A stretch of 64,000 nucleotides of DNA from Thermococcus sp. SY098 (GCF_035621495.1 NZ_CP141821.1:1516760-1580759), one strand, 5' to 3'; positions 10,402 to 20,982 are shown, numbered from the stretch's first letter. Numbers and translations: made by a program. Notes: generated by a model from the letters alone, not told the origin.

Positions 10402-11541
10402 ATGATTACAAGAGAGCAGATTTTGGAGGTTTTGGAAAAATACAATAAGGAGAACATAATCATTGGGGCAATTGGGAGTCATTCAGCTTTGGATATAGCC
10501 GATGGAGCCAAAGAGGAAGGCTTTAAAACACTCATAGTTTCCCAAAAAGGGAGACACAGAACTTATGCTCACTACTTCAAGAAAAAGAGGACAAAAGATG
10601 GTTTGACTAAGGGTTTCATTGATGAGGTAATAATTTTAGAAAAATTTGCTGAGATAGTTGAGATTCAGGAAGAGCTCAGAAAGAGAAACGTCATCTTTAT
10701 CCCAAACCGTTCGTTTGTTGTCTATACGGGCATTGATAATGTTGAAAACGACTTTTTAGTGCCGCTCTTTGGAAGCCGTAATTTGCTCAGAAGTGAAGAG
10801 AGAAGTGAAGAGAAGAGCTACTACTGGCTCCTTGAAAAAGCTGGCTTGCCTTATCCAGAGAAAATTGAAGATCCAAAGGATATAAACGAGCTTGTAATAG
10901 TTAAACTCCCTCATGCAAAGAAAAGGCTTGAGCGCGGTTTTTTCACCGCTGCAAGCTACAAAGAGTTCAAAGAGAAGGCTGAGAAGCTGATAAAACTTGG
11001 TGTAATCACAGAGGAGGACTTAGCCAAAGCGAGGATTGAGCGCTATATCATTGGTCCAGTGTTTAATTTTGACTTCTTTTACTCTCCGATAGATCAGGAG
11101 ATTGAGCTTTTAGGTATTGACTGGCGCTTCGAGACAAGCTTAGATGGACATGTTAGGTTGCCAGCTCATCAACAATTGACTTTGCCAGAGCATCAGTTTG
11201 AGCCAGAATATACTGTCTGCGGTCATACAAGCTCGACTTTGAGAGAGTCTTTGCTTGAGAAGATCTTTGACATGGCAGAAAAATATGTTGAGGCGACGCA
11301 AAAATACTATTCGCCTGGAATAATTGGACCTTTTACTTTGCAAACAGCTCTTGATAAAGATTTGAACTTCTACATCTACGATGTTGCCCCAAGAACGGGT
11401 GGAGGGACAAATATCCACATGGCTATGGGTCATCCTTACGGAAATGCACTGTGGAGGAAAGATATGAGCACCGGAAGGAGAATTGCGCTTGAGATTAAGA
11501 GGGCTATTGAATTGGATGAGCTTGAGAAGGTTGTTACGTGA
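10402..11541 (+). CDS. purP: PurP, FAICAR synthetase (379 aa)
   Basis: Second PurP: AICAR plus formate plus ATP to FAICAR. 379 residues, longer than the copy at 2884-3885, with GAIGSHSALDIADGAKEEG near the N-terminus, an ATP-grasp core with LPHAKKRLERGFF, and the shared C-terminal MSTGRRIA box. It sits between purD and purS, so it is probably the pathway enzyme, and the other copy may have a different role or substrate. GGTGA at 10391-10395 fits the ATG at 10402 better than the ATG two codons earlier. Confidence 0.92.
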   Translation: MITREQILEVLEKYNKENIIIGAIGSHSALDIADGAKEEGFKTLIVSQKGRHRTYAHYFKKKRTKDGLTKGFIDEVIILEKFAEIVEIQEELRKRNVIFIPNRSFVVYTGIDNVENDFLVPLFGSRNLLRSEERSEEKSYYWLLEKAGLPYPEKIEDPKDINELVIVKLPHAKKRLERGFFTAASYKEFKEKAEKLIKLGVITEEDLAKARIERYIIGPVFNFDFFYSPIDQEIELLGIDWRFETSLDGHVRLPAHQQLTLPEHQFEPEYTVCGHTSSTLRESLLEKIFDMAEKYVEATQKYYSPGIIGPFTLQTALDKDLNFYIYDVAPRTGGGTNIHMAMGHPYGNALWRKDMSTGRRIALEIKRAIELDELEKVVT

Positions 11542-11551
11542 GGTGATGCTC

Positions 11552-11797
11552 ATGAAGTATAAGGCAAAAATCATTGTCCGCCTAAAGGAAGGGCTTAACG
11601 ATCCGGAAGGGAGGGTAATTGGAAAGGCTTTGAAGAATTTGGGCTACAAAATTGAAGACTTAAAAGTGCCGAAATACTTTGAGCTCGTTTTTGAGAGTGA
11701 AAATCCAGAGAAGGATGTCAAAGAGATGTGCAAACGCTTGCTTGCAAATCCAGTTATCCACACCTACGAGTATCAAATCGAGCCCTTAGGTGAGTGA
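11552..11797 (+). CDS. purS: FGAM synthase subunit PurS
   Basis: Small structural subunit (81 residues) of the three-part FGAM synthase, bridging PurQ and PurL for ammonia transfer. It starts [14 protein letters not shown] and has the PurS pattern [24 protein letters not shown] at 11541-11547 precedes the ATG, and the upstream gene's stop lies in the same stretch. It is followed by purQ with only one base between stop and start. purL is displaced about 2.2 kb downstream. Confidence 0.94.
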   Translation: MKYKAKIIVRLKEGLNDPEGRVIGKALKNLGYKIEDLKVPKYFELVFESENPEKDVKEMCKRLLANPVIHTYEYQIEPLGE

Positions 11798-11798
11798 G

Positions 11799-12470
11799 AT
11801 GCCAAAGTTCGCTGTTATAGTGTTTCCAGGGACAAACTGTGACTTTGAAACAGTTGAAGCAATTAAAAAAGCTGGTGGAAAAGCAGAGAGAGTTTGGTAT
11901 AAGGAAAGCTTGAAAGATTTTGATGGTGTTGTTTTGCCTGGCGGTTTTAGCTATGCTGATTACCTAAGGGCTGGAGCGATAAGTGCGAGAGCTGAGATAA
12001 TGGAAGAGGTTGAAGAGCTTGCTAAAGATGGAAAGCCAGTGCTCGGAATATGCAACGGTTTTCAAATTCTAACTGAAGCTAAGCTTTTGCCCGGTGCTTT
12101 GAGACCAAACAAAATTCCAAGATTCCTGTGCAAGTGGGTCCATCTTAGAGTTGCAGACACTGAAACAGCTTTTACAAGCTTTTACAAAGAAGGGGAAGTC
12201 ATTAGAATGCCAATAGCTCATGCTGAGGGCAATTATTACACCAATAATTTGAGCAAAGTTAGGATAGTCTTTCAATACAGCGATGAGAATGGAAATATTA
12301 ACGAAGAATCAAACCCCAATGGTTCTATTTTCAACATAGCGGGAATAAGCAACGGGAATGGCAACGTTCTCGGAATGATGCCTCATCCAGAGAGAGCGAG
12401 TGACAGATGGTTAGGAAGTGAAGACGGGCTAAAGGTGTTCAAATCTATGGTGGAGCATGCTAAAAGGTGA
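11799..12470 (+). CDS. purQ: FGAM synthase subunit PurQ (glutaminase)
   Basis: Class I glutamine amidotransferase giving ammonia to PurL. 223 residues. [15 protein letters not shown] at 47-61, nucleophile Cys85 in GICNGFQ, and the HPER box ([10 protein letters not shown]) near the end complete the triad. The ATG is chosen over an in-frame GTG three codons earlier, because GGTGAG lies just before it. Last gene of the purD unit. An AT-rich gap follows, then two non-purine genes before purL. Confidence 0.94.
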   Translation: MPKFAVIVFPGTNCDFETVEAIKKAGGKAERVWYKESLKDFDGVVLPGGFSYADYLRAGAISARAEIMEEVEELAKDGKPVLGICNGFQILTEAKLLPGALRPNKIPRFLCKWVHLRVADTETAFTSFYKEGEVIRMPIAHAEGNYYTNNLSKVRIVFQYSDENGNINEESNPNGSIFNIAGISNGNGNVLGMMPHPERASDRWLGSEDGLKVFKSMVEHAKR

Positions 12471-12646
12471 ATTTTAATTTTTATTCAATTTCATTCAATT
12501 TTTTAATTGCTTTTTAAGGTTTACTTCATTAAAAATCGCAGATTTGTTAAAGGGAGCTTTCTGATAACTTACTTTTTTTGAAAAATCAAATAATACTATA
12601 ACAAAGCTGAAAAATTTAAATATTAAAAACCACTTAGAGTAGTATG

Positions 12647-12682
12647 CTAGAGTGGCAATGAAGTATTGCCGAGTTACTCTAG
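12647..12682 (+). promoter_or_regulatory. Nested hairpin in the leader of the exported-protein gene
   Basis: CTAGAGT (12647-12653) pairs with ACTCTAG (12676-12682), and inside it GGCAAT (12654-12659) pairs with ATTGCC (12665-12670) around a GAAGT loop. GAGTT is left as a one-sided bulge. A TATA-like TTTAAATAT lies at about 12614-12623, so transcription should start just before the hairpin, which would be the 5' end of the message. The ribosome binding site AAAGGGAGATGG follows it. Confidence 0.6.
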
Positions 12683-12706
12683 TAAAAAGAAAAAGGGAGA
12701 TGGGAT

Positions 12707-13981
12707 ATGAGGCGTCGGGCAATATTTGTTTTGCTTTTGAGTTTATTAATGTTTGGAGGAGCGCTCAGCAACTCAGTATACGCAAAACCAAGCTTTATAC
12801 CAAAAATTTCAGTGACTAAGTTTGTTTTAGGAATTTACGATCCAAATCCCACTATGAATGATGACTTAAGAGACGCTAGGAAGACATTTGCCATTTTGAG
12901 AATACAAGGCAATAAGTTGACTGGCTTTTTGTTCTATGGCTTGAAGGTTAGAAGAATAAGCAAAAACATTAGGATTGTTGAATCTGAGTACTTTGACGGT
13001 TATGTTATTCTATTTGACTCAAAGGACACAGAAAATGGTATTATAGGACTACAGGGCAATATATACAAGAACGGGACGGTGTGGATATTTCTGCAGGAAA
13101 TTGGCAAGAAGAATATCATAGCATTGTCTTTTGAGGATAAGCAATTAGTAGAAAGGCTCTCAAAAATGAAATTACCAAAAGAGAAAATAGATGACATAAG
13201 CTGGTCATTTAAAATTGTACCTCCTAAGATAAACATTCATGAAATCGCCTCCGGCAAAGAGATTATCTTAATGGGCGGGGTTCAGCAAAGATGCTCTTAT
13301 AGCACTAAAGCAGTGTACATAACATCCTCATGGCCAACAAATTCACCCACAACGTACTATATTAAAGTACAGGCTAAGTTCTGTGGTCCAACAATTCTAA
13401 AAAGTACAGATGAATACAAGGTAATTGTTAAAAATTTAGATGAAGGAAGGATTGTATCTTACGGTACAAGTTATCGGGAAATTAGTGGGGATACTGCATT
13501 TGAAATTCGGGGATCTCCTTCTCGGCCAATAGATATAAAGGTAACGGTACCTTACAAGGATAGTCCCAATGAAGTACAAGATTTAATAATCAGGGTGTCA
13601 GGTAGTATCGTTAACTTTGGATATAGTGAAGTTAGTTGGGCTATTAAATGGGCGGCTGATTTAATAACATGGGCACTTAATCTTCCGCCAATACCCACTA
13701 AAGCAACACAAGGCCCAACTTTTCCTCCAATAATCATTGAAGGTGGAGAAGAGAAGAATACCCTAGCTGTAGCCTACAATAATTTGAATATTGGTGTTCC
13801 TGGACAGTTCTTGCAAATAGAGGGTATTGTCATTCGATACAATAATGGTCCTTCATATGACATTACAAGAAAGTTTTATGCACTATACAACGTACCGGTA
13901 TACTATGGCCCATCTTCAAATCCCAGTCATGTAGCTGATGTAGAGACTCAATGCAGTTTAAGGGTTACCCACACTAACTAA
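12707..13981 (+). CDS. Exported protein of unknown function
   Basis: A 424-residue protein with a clear signal peptide: MRRR, a hydrophobic core to about residue 20, and a likely cut after VYA near residue 26. The mature part is beta-rich with few cysteines (one near QQRC, one near KFC, one near the C-terminus) and no recognisable domain. It is 17 nt upstream of a second membrane-anchored gene, with which it should form an operon. The pair interrupts the purQ-purL order and has an AT-rich, ATA-rich coding style unlike the purine genes, suggesting later insertion. Confidence 0.75.
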   Translation: MRRRAIFVLLLSLLMFGGALSNSVYAKPSFIPKISVTKFVLGIYDPNPTMNDDLRDARKTFAILRIQGNKLTGFLFYGLKVRRISKNIRIVESEYFDGYVILFDSKDTENGIIGLQGNIYKNGTVWIFLQEIGKKNIIALSFEDKQLVERLSKMKLPKEKIDDISWSFKIVPPKINIHEIASGKEIILMGGVQQRCSYSTKAVYITSSWPTNSPTTYYIKVQAKFCGPTILKSTDEYKVIVKNLDEGRIVSYGTSYREISGDTAFEIRGSPSRPIDIKVTVPYKDSPNEVQDLIIRVSGSIVNFGYSEVSWAIKWAADLITWALNLPPIPTKATQGPTFPPIIIEGGEEKNTLAVAYNNLNIGVPGQFLQIEGIVIRYNNGPSYDITRKFYALYNVPVYYGPSSNPSHVADVETQCSLRVTHTN

Positions 13982-13997
13982 AAGAAGTGATGTTTAG

Positions 13998-14576
13998 ATG
14001 AAGCCTGAAGACTTTCTTCCCCTCCTTACTCTTTTACTTTTGTTTGGGGTCTTTTATGGAGTAATGGAACATAAATGCACAATTAGAGTATCTGAAGAAG
14101 TAAGTAAAGCTGTGGAAAAAGTGGAGAAGGAAGACATTGTTATGGATATTGGGCTTCACACAACCGAGCTCCGAAAGAACTCAGAACGGGCTCTTGCATG
14201 TCTCAACGCTAGCAAGTGTTCAAAAGCCACACTGATAAGATATCTCATGAAAGCATCATTTCACATGGAAATGTTGCACTCCTACTACAGTAGAGCTGTC
14301 ACCTCTATCCTTAAGCCTGGTGAGGAAATCGAACCCTACATCAATACCACTACACTAGATTGTGCGAAAATGTTAGAGAGGTTTGCTACAATAATAATCG
14401 AGGACGACATAACTGAGAGACAGCTCAAAATTATAAAAAGAGCGCTAATAGACGTTAACAAATTTACGAACAATACACTCAAACTTAACAATATCACTTT
14501 AATCCTGCAGGAGAATGGAAAAATACAAGAAAAGTGCCAAACTTACCTAGTGGCGTTTAACAATACCACAAGGTGA
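13998..14576 (+). CDS. Membrane-anchored exported protein with several N-glycosylation sequons
   Basis: A 192-residue protein with one hydrophobic segment at about 7-24, then a helical, probably extracellular domain. It contains several N-X-S/T sequons (NAS, NTT, NNT, NIT, NTT) and six cysteines including CLNASKC, which fits a disulfide-bearing surface domain. No family recognised. An AAGTGATG motif precedes the start. It probably works with the exported protein encoded 17 nt upstream. Confidence 0.7.
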   Translation: MKPEDFLPLLTLLLLFGVFYGVMEHKCTIRVSEEVSKAVEKVEKEDIVMDIGLHTTELRKNSERALACLNASKCSKATLIRYLMKASFHMEMLHSYYSRAVTSILKPGEEIEPYINTTTLDCAKMLERFATIIIEDDITERQLKIIKRALIDVNKFTNNTLKLNNITLILQENGKIQEKCQTYLVAFNNTTR

Positions 14577-14633
14577 GTGTTTTTCTTTTTCTGAAACTTC
14601 TCGCAGAGAGCACTAAGTTTCTGAACATTTTTA

Positions 14634-14670
14634 TGTTAAAATAAACCTTAAAAGCTTTAAATTTTTTACA
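14634..14670. promoter_or_regulatory. Putative purine operator of purL
   Basis: TGTTAAAAT (14634-14642) and a degenerate second arm ATTTTTTACA (14661-14670) are spaced by 18 bp containing the TATA-like CCTTAAAAGC. GAACATTTTTA precedes the first arm as in the other copies. Having its own operator explains how purL can be separated from purS-purQ and stay coregulated. Confidence 0.68.
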
Positions 14671-14699
14671 TTTTTCTGATAATAAGGGAGGTGATTATA

Positions 14700-16841
14700 A
14701 TGTTCCCTCATGAGGAAGAATTTGTCCGCGAAAAGCTTGGAAGAGAGCCTAATGAAGTGGAAAAGGCCATGATTGAAGTAATGTGGAGCGAGCATGCCTC
14801 ATATAAATCAAGCCGCAAGTGGCTCAAACTTTTACCAACTAAAAACGAGCATGTGATTTTAGGACCCGGAGAGGATGCTGGAGTTATAAAGTTTGACGAA
14901 AATATTGCAATAGTCGTTGGAATCGAAAGTCACAATCATCCAAGTGCAGTTGAGCCCTATGGTGGGGCAGCAACAGGTGTTGGCGGAATTGTAAGGGATA
15001 TACTGTGTATGGGGGCTCGTCCTATAGCTCTGCTCGACCCAATACGCTTTGGCCCATTGGAGAAAGAGCGCAATAGGTATCTCTTCGAGTACGTTGTTAA
15101 GGGAATAGCTGACTATGGCAACAGGATAGGGGTTCCTACTGTTGGCGGCGAAACGGAGTTTGATGAGACCTTGGACGGCTATACATTGGTGAATGTTGCA
15201 TGCATTGGCATAATGCACCCCGATGAGTTAGTTCACAGCTACGTAACCGAGAGCGGTCTGCTTTTGGTTTTAGTTGGGAACAAAACTGGAAGAGACGGCA
15301 TTCATGGAGTGACTTTTGCAAGTGAAGAGCTGAGCGAAAACGCTGAGGAGGAAGATCGCTCCGCTGTGCAGATTCCGGATCCGTTTACTGAAAAACTTTT
15401 AATTGAAGCAACCCTTGAGGCAGTGAAAACTGGTAAAGTTAAAGCCCTCAAAGATTTAGGCGGCGGAGGCTTAACTTGTGCATCTTCAGAAATGGCTGGA
15501 AAGAAAGGGTTTGGTGCAGTCATTTATGCAGATAGAGTGCCACAAAGAGAACCTAATATGAATGCTATGGAGGTAATGATTTCAGAGAGCCAAGAGAGGA
15601 TGCTTTTTGCTGTTAAAAAGGAAGATTTGGAAGAGATGTCAAAGATTTTTGAAAAGTATGAACTTGAGTGGACAGTTGTTGGGGAGATAATAGACGAGCC
15701 AAGATACATTGTTTACTGGAATGGCGAAAAAGTCGCTGATTTGCCAATTGATCTGCTCACAGAAGTTCCAATAATAGAATGGGATGCCAAGCCGTATAGT
15801 GTTGAAAAAGATGTCCGAACTCCTGAAATCGCTCCACAAGATGCTTTTCTTAAAGTTCTCTCAAGCCCAAACATATTAAGCAAAGAATGGGTTTACAGGC
15901 AGTATGACCATGAAGTTCAAGGAAGGACAGTTTTAAAGCCCGGTCTGGATGCCGCTGTGCTGAAAATAAACGATGAATACGGCTTAGCTTTTGTGAGCGA
16001 TGGAAATCCTTCATACAGCTACTTGAATCCATATCACGGAGCAATGGCTTGTGTGGTTGAAGCTATGAGAAACTTGGCTTCCGTTGGTGCTAAACCTCTA
16101 TCTTTAGTTGACAACCTGAATTTTGCCTCCCCAGAGAGGCCTGAGGTGTATTGGAGCTTCATCGAGACAATTAAAGGACTCAGAGATGCGGCAAATGCTT
16201 TTGGATTAGCTTATGTCAGCGGTAACGTGAGCTTTTACAATGAGGTTGGCAACAAACCGATAAAGCCAACTCCAGTAGTTGCGGCTTTAGGAAAGGTCAA
16301 GCTTGAGCACATTACAACCATGGACTTTAAAGATGAAGGTAATTTGATTGCCGTTGTTGGAGTTACAAAGAATGAATTGGGAGGAAGTGAGCTCTATAGA
16401 GTTTTCGGCATTGGAGGTGGAATCGCTCCGAGAGTTGACTTAAAAGCGGAGAAAGAAAACGTTGAAGGCATCTTAAAGGCAATTGAGCATGGATTAGTAA
16501 AAGCTGTTCATGACGTAAGCAGGGGAGGTTTGGCGATAGCTTTAGCTGAGATGGCAATAATAAGTGGAGTAGGATTTGAGGTTGACATAAGTAAAGTTCC
16601 AGTGGAAGCAAAGCTCTCTCCCTTAGAAGTGCTGTTTTCAGAAAGTCAAGCAAGATTTATAGTCAGCTTTGAAGAAGAAAACCTTGAAAAGCTCAAAGAA
16701 ATGTTTAAAGACTTTGCAGTTATAGGAGAAGTTGGAGGCAGAGAAATGGTGTTTAAGAGCAATGGGGACGAAGTAATTAGGGTAAGTGTAAAAGAAGGGA
16801 GAAAAATTTACGGTTCGCTTCCAAGGCTTCTTGGAGAGTAA
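14700..16841 (+). CDS. purL: FGAM synthase subunit PurL
   Basis: Large catalytic subunit of FGAM synthase (713 residues, the small archaeal/Gram-positive type that needs PurS and PurQ). The N-terminal SEHASYKSS box, [19 protein letters not shown] near 78-96, a second half with SDGNPSYS, and the C-terminal DVSRGGLA box are present. GGGAGGTGAT just before it favours the ATG at 14700 over the in-frame GTG at 14691. It has its own promoter and operator and converges on guaB. Confidence 0.95.
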   Translation: MFPHEEEFVREKLGREPNEVEKAMIEVMWSEHASYKSSRKWLKLLPTKNEHVILGPGEDAGVIKFDENIAIVVGIESHNHPSAVEPYGGAATGVGGIVRDILCMGARPIALLDPIRFGPLEKERNRYLFEYVVKGIADYGNRIGVPTVGGETEFDETLDGYTLVNVACIGIMHPDELVHSYVTESGLLLVLVGNKTGRDGIHGVTFASEELSENAEEEDRSAVQIPDPFTEKLLIEATLEAVKTGKVKALKDLGGGGLTCASSEMAGKKGFGAVIYADRVPQREPNMNAMEVMISESQERMLFAVKKEDLEEMSKIFEKYELEWTVVGEIIDEPRYIVYWNGEKVADLPIDLLTEVPIIEWDAKPYSVEKDVRTPEIAPQDAFLKVLSSPNILSKEWVYRQYDHEVQGRTVLKPGLDAAVLKINDEYGLAFVSDGNPSYSYLNPYHGAMACVVEAMRNLASVGAKPLSLVDNLNFASPERPEVYWSFIETIKGLRDAANAFGLAYVSGNVSFYNEVGNKPIKPTPVVAALGKVKLEHITTMDFKDEGNLIAVVGVTKNELGGSELYRVFGIGGGIAPRVDLKAEKENVEGILKAIEHGLVKAVHDVSRGGLAIALAEMAIISGVGFEVDISKVPVEAKLSPLEVLFSESQARFIVSFEEENLEKLKEMFKDFAVIGEVGGREMVFKSNGDEVIRVSVKEGRKIYGSLPRLLGE

Positions 16842-16850
16842 CTTTTCTTT

Positions 16851-18338
<1,488 letters not shown>

Positions 18339-18587
18339 TAAACCTGACAACGGGTTTTTAAGGTTTTTGTATATGTATTTATGATGTCATGAAATCCCTC
18401 AGAAAATGGTATATTCATGAAAAATAAATCAACTGTCCGAGTTTCAATGCAAAGCAATTTTTAACAACATTTTTTTGGCATGTTTGAAATTTCTCGAATG
18501 TTTTTGCACAGTTTGACAACTTTACAAAGGTAAAGCTTATAAACTCATGACAGCGCCTAAGAATGAACATTCCCCGAGGTGAGGACA

Positions 18588-18662
18588 ATGAGCAAGACAA
18601 AGATGATACTTGCCCACATAGCACCAATCGCAATCGTTTTAGCATTATTAGCACTTGCATGA
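18588..18662 (+). CDS. Membrane microprotein of 24 residues
   Basis: A complete small frame: MSKTKM followed by one hydrophobic helix of about 17 residues ending in Ala, then TGA. It has a full promoter and leader: a TATA-like GCTTATAAACT at about 18534-18544 and GAGGTGAGGA 3-4 nt before the ATG, leaving a short untranslated leader. Positive residues at the N-terminus predict N-in insertion. The promoter, strong ribosome binding site and membrane-helix composition together argue for a real gene. The function is unknown and I do not recognise the family. Confidence 0.55.
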   Translation: MSKTKMILAHIAPIAIVLALLALA

Positions 18663-18800
18663 AAATCTGACAATCATGCTCATCATTCCTTCCAATTTTT
18701 TGTCTTCTCTCTCTCCTATTCCGTGGTTCATTAAATATTTGACAACAACTTTGCCAAAAAGTATAATAAACAGTCAGCTTATCCTTTAGCGGTGATTTCC

Positions 18801-19131
18801 ATGGTAAGGGGGGAGTACGAAACCAATTAGAAAAGAAATTAGAAAAGCCTATTCTGAAGCAGATATTTTGGGAGAAATTTTAAGAGAAGGAATTTATTGG
18901 GCGTTTATGGGCCGTCCGTTTGAGGTGCTACCGTTTTTGAGGGGTAAACTTTTGAGTGAAGCAGCAAAGCTCAATGGCGCAAGTGAAAATGCAAGGCTTG
19001 AAATTGAAAGGCTTTTGAAAGAGCTTGAGGGACTTTACAAAGAAATCAGCATGTCAGAAAAGGTTAATGAAGAGCAGATAGAGGCTGTTTTGTCCTATAG
19101 GGAGAAACTCGTTAAGATTGTGTATGGTTGA
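18801..19131 (+). CDS. Small conserved hypothetical, frameshifted at a run of six G
   Basis: The downstream frame encodes an 87-residue helical protein if started at a TTG (18868). However, coding continues upstream of that TTG in the same frame, back to 18808. GGTGA (18791-18795) and an ATG at 18801 open in another frame, and the two join if the GGGGGG run (18808-18813) is one base shorter, giving about 109 residues beginning MVRGSTKPIRKEI. This is either a sequencing error in a homopolymer, slippage, or a recent frameshift. The composition is Lys/Glu-rich helical; no function is assigned. Confidence 0.6.
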
Positions 19132-19165
19132 GGTAGGTTTATAACCTTCCTCCCTTCTATTATTC

Positions 19166-19223
19166 TTGGGATGATGACGGAGATTTCGCCCGATAGATGA
19201 GGACACTCGCATGGGCTGACCAA
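19166..19223 (+). ncRNA. Box C/D sRNA (2'-O-methylation guide)
   Basis: Terminal stem TTGG (19166-19169) with CCAA (19220-19223). Box C GATGATGA (19170-19177), a 12-nt guide (19178-19189), D'-like CCGA (19190-19193), a degenerate C' TAGATGA (19194-19200), a second guide of about 12-15 nt and box D CTGA (19216-19219). Length and spacing are those of archaeal C/D sRNAs, which guide Nop5/fibrillarin methylation of rRNA or tRNA. A TATA-like GGTTTATAACC lies about 30 nt upstream. The targets were not identified. Confidence 0.78.
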
Positions 19224-19362
19224 TCTCCATACAAGCTTTTTCTTTCTTGAGATTTGAATAAGTTTGCACGTTAGCGCAGTTGTAGTGAGCTTTCAAAAAT
19301 ACGCCAATCATGGAGAAAACACTTTACAAACAGCTTTTTTAGAAGGATACACGAACCTTGAT

Positions 19363-19386
19363 CAAACTTCGCTTTTTCGAAGTTTG
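19363..19386. other. Perfect 9-bp hairpin upstream of the zinc-finger/EF-1 beta promoter
   Basis: CAAACTTCG (19363-19371) and CGAAGTTTG (19378-19386) flank a 6-nt loop. It lies about 15 bp upstream of the TATA-like GTTTATAAATAC (about 19398-19409) of the next operon. It is not followed by a T-run, so a terminator role is unlikely. It could be an operator. The rest of the 346-nt stretch between genes (19132-19477) holds the C/D sRNA and nothing else I can support. Confidence 0.4.
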
Positions 19387-19477
19387 TTAGAGAAAGGTTT
19401 ATAAATACTCTCCATGAACAGCCTAAGGAACTTCACGATAATGGGATTAAAAACCCCGCTTCTTGGAGGTGTTGGAA

Positions 19478-19654
19478 ATGGAAGCTGTCAAGATACCAGT
19501 CTGTACGTCATGTGGAAAGGAGATAACTCCAAGGGAGCACGCGACACACTTCATCTGCCCCAACTGTGGGGAGGAGATAATCTGGAGATGTGAAAGCTGC
19601 CGCGTATTGGGAGCACCATACAAGTGCCCCAAGTGCGGATGGGAAGGACCATAA
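19478..19654 (+). CDS. Small zinc-finger protein, HVO_2753 family type
   Basis: A 58-residue protein with four CxxC pairs (C9/C12, C27/C30, C38/C41, C50/C53), enough to bind two zinc ions. It resembles the archaeal HVO_2753-type small zinc-finger proteins that are encoded next to EF-1 beta. The ATG at 19478 follows GGAGGTG; an in-frame TTG five codons earlier is less likely. It is 13 nt upstream of the EF-1 beta gene in one operon. The molecular role is not established here. Confidence 0.88.
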   Translation: MEAVKIPVCTSCGKEITPREHATHFICPNCGEEIIWRCESCRVLGAPYKCPKCGWEGP

Positions 19655-19667
19655 AGGGGTGATTCAA

Positions 19668-19943
19668 ATGAGCGATTTCAACATTGTTGGTGTTATTAAG
19701 GTTATGCCCACAAGTCCAGAGGTTGATCTGGATAAGCTTGAGGAGAACATAAAGAAGGCAATACCAGAGAAGTACGGTTTCGTTAAGATTGAAAGGGAGC
19801 CAATAGCATTCGGTTTGGTTGCTCTTAAAGTTTACGTCCTTGCCAAGGACGAGGAAGGATACTCCCTTGACGAAGTTGCCGATGCATTCAGAAAGGTTGA
19901 AGATGTTGAGAGTGCCGAGGTAGAAAGCGTCTCAAGAATTTGA
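19668..19943 (+). CDS. ef1b: Translation elongation factor 1 beta
   Basis: Nucleotide exchange factor for aEF-1 alpha. 91 residues of ferredoxin-like fold beginning MSDFNIVGVIKVMPTSPEVD, the usual archaeal length and start. AGGGGTGAT precedes the ATG. It is cotranscribed with the zinc-finger gene from the promoter near 19400. It ends just before a strong hairpin shared with the convergent TPR gene. Confidence 0.95.
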   Translation: MSDFNIVGVIKVMPTSPEVDLDKLEENIKKAIPEKYGFVKIEREPIAFGLVALKVYVLAKDEEGYSLDEVADAFRKVEDVESAEVESVSRI

Positions 19944-19947
19944 TAAA

Positions 19948-19963
19948 TGGGGCAAATGCCCCA
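19948..19963. terminator. Hairpin between convergent EF-1 beta and TPR genes
   Basis: TGGGGCA (19948-19954) and TGCCCCA (19957-19963) form a 7-bp GC-rich stem with a two-base centre, followed by a TTCTTTTTTA tract at 19970-19979. Its position right after the EF-1 beta stop, between convergent genes, fits a transcription terminator. Confidence 0.5.
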
Positions 19964-19977
19964 CAGGATATTCTTTT

Positions 19978-20982
19978 TTAAATTCCAATGTTTAGAAACG
20001 TGGGGCTTTTTAGGTCTTCTAAGATCTCTCTTAATGATTCGTTGCTAATTTTGCTATAAACTTCCTCAAACTTATTCTCTTTACCTTCTTTCATCTTTGC
20101 GAGTTCTCGGATTGCCATGAAAAAGTTCTTGAGCTCTTTGTCTTCTTCAAAGGCATTCACTAAAACGTCGATGTTTTCATAAACTTCTCTGTAGAGCTTC
20201 TCGTTGAACAAATCTTTTATAAACCCAATTAATGTGTCAAATGCAAATTCAAAAAGCTCTTCATTTTCCTCAGCTTTTGCAAGTGCAAGGCTTAGCGATT
20301 TGAATGCCCCTTTATAATCCTCCCTACCCGCATATACTTCAGCCTCGATCAACCTTGCATTTATTTCAATGTCTGTATCTCTTGGGCTCTTCAAGACTTC
20401 CTTAATCAGTTCTTCTGCTTTCTCATCTTCCCCTTTTTCATAGTAGAAGTGGGCCAAATCGATTAGGCTTATTAGGTAGTTCTTTTCATCTCCTAATTCC
20501 TCAAATAGTTCTCTTGCTTCCTTCATAAATTTAATTGCCCTGTCTAAATCACCAAGCTCTTCGTAGTTTACTGCCATGTGTGCTAAAGTTAACGCTTCTT
20601 CTTTTTTGTCCCCTCTTTTTCTTTCCAGGTCTAATAACTTTTCATAGACTTCAATTGCTTTTTCCGGAAGTCCAAAATGCTCATAAGCATCTGCCAAGTA
20701 ATACAATGCTTCGCTGTACTTCTCTTCACTTTCTCTATATTTCTCTGCAATTTTCTTGTAAACTTCAATGCCTTTTTCAATCTCATCAAGGTGTGCATAG
20801 ATGTGTGCAATTTCATGAGCGAGCTCATAGGCCAACTCATCCTCACACTCCAAAGCTAAATCCTCAAGTCTTCTGAGGAGTTCTCTAAGCTCATCCTCTT
20901 TTTCGATCTCTTCAAGGTAATCATCAAGATGCTCAAGGACGGCTTCACAGTCTTTCCTTTTTAGGGCCTTTTCAAATTCCAT
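19978..20982 (-). CDS. TPR-repeat protein
   Basis: A 334-residue, very acidic and helical protein with several tetratricopeptide repeats. The clearest are around residues 85-185, with the W-L-G-Y-A-F-A-P type pattern as in ALYYLADAYEHFGLPEKAIEVYEKLL. TPR proteins usually hold protein complexes together; no partner is evident. The ATG at 20982 is preferred to the upstream in-frame GTG at 20994, because the only good ribosome binding site (AGGTGAG) overlaps the GTG. Confidence 0.85.
   Translation of the reverse strand: MEFEKALKRKDCEAVLEHLDDYLEEIEKEDELRELLRRLEDLALECEDELAYELAHEIAHIYAHLDEIEKGIEVYKKIAEKYRESEEKYSEALYYLADAYEHFGLPEKAIEVYEKLLDLERKRGDKKEEALTLAHMAVNYEELGDLDRAIKFMKEARELFEELGDEKNYLISLIDLAHFYYEKGEDEKAEELIKEVLKSPRDTDIEINARLIEAEVYAGREDYKGAFKSLSLALAKAEENEELFEFAFDTLIGFIKDLFNEKLYREVYENIDVLVNAFEEDKELKNFFMAIRELAKMKEGKENKFEEVYSKISNESLREILEDLKSPTFLNIGI

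Noticed and set aside
18660-18790. Minus-strand frame reading VVVKYLMNHGIGERED between the microprotein and the frameshifted gene
   Set aside because: No start with a ribosome binding site; it overlaps the microprotein's end and is too short to judge.
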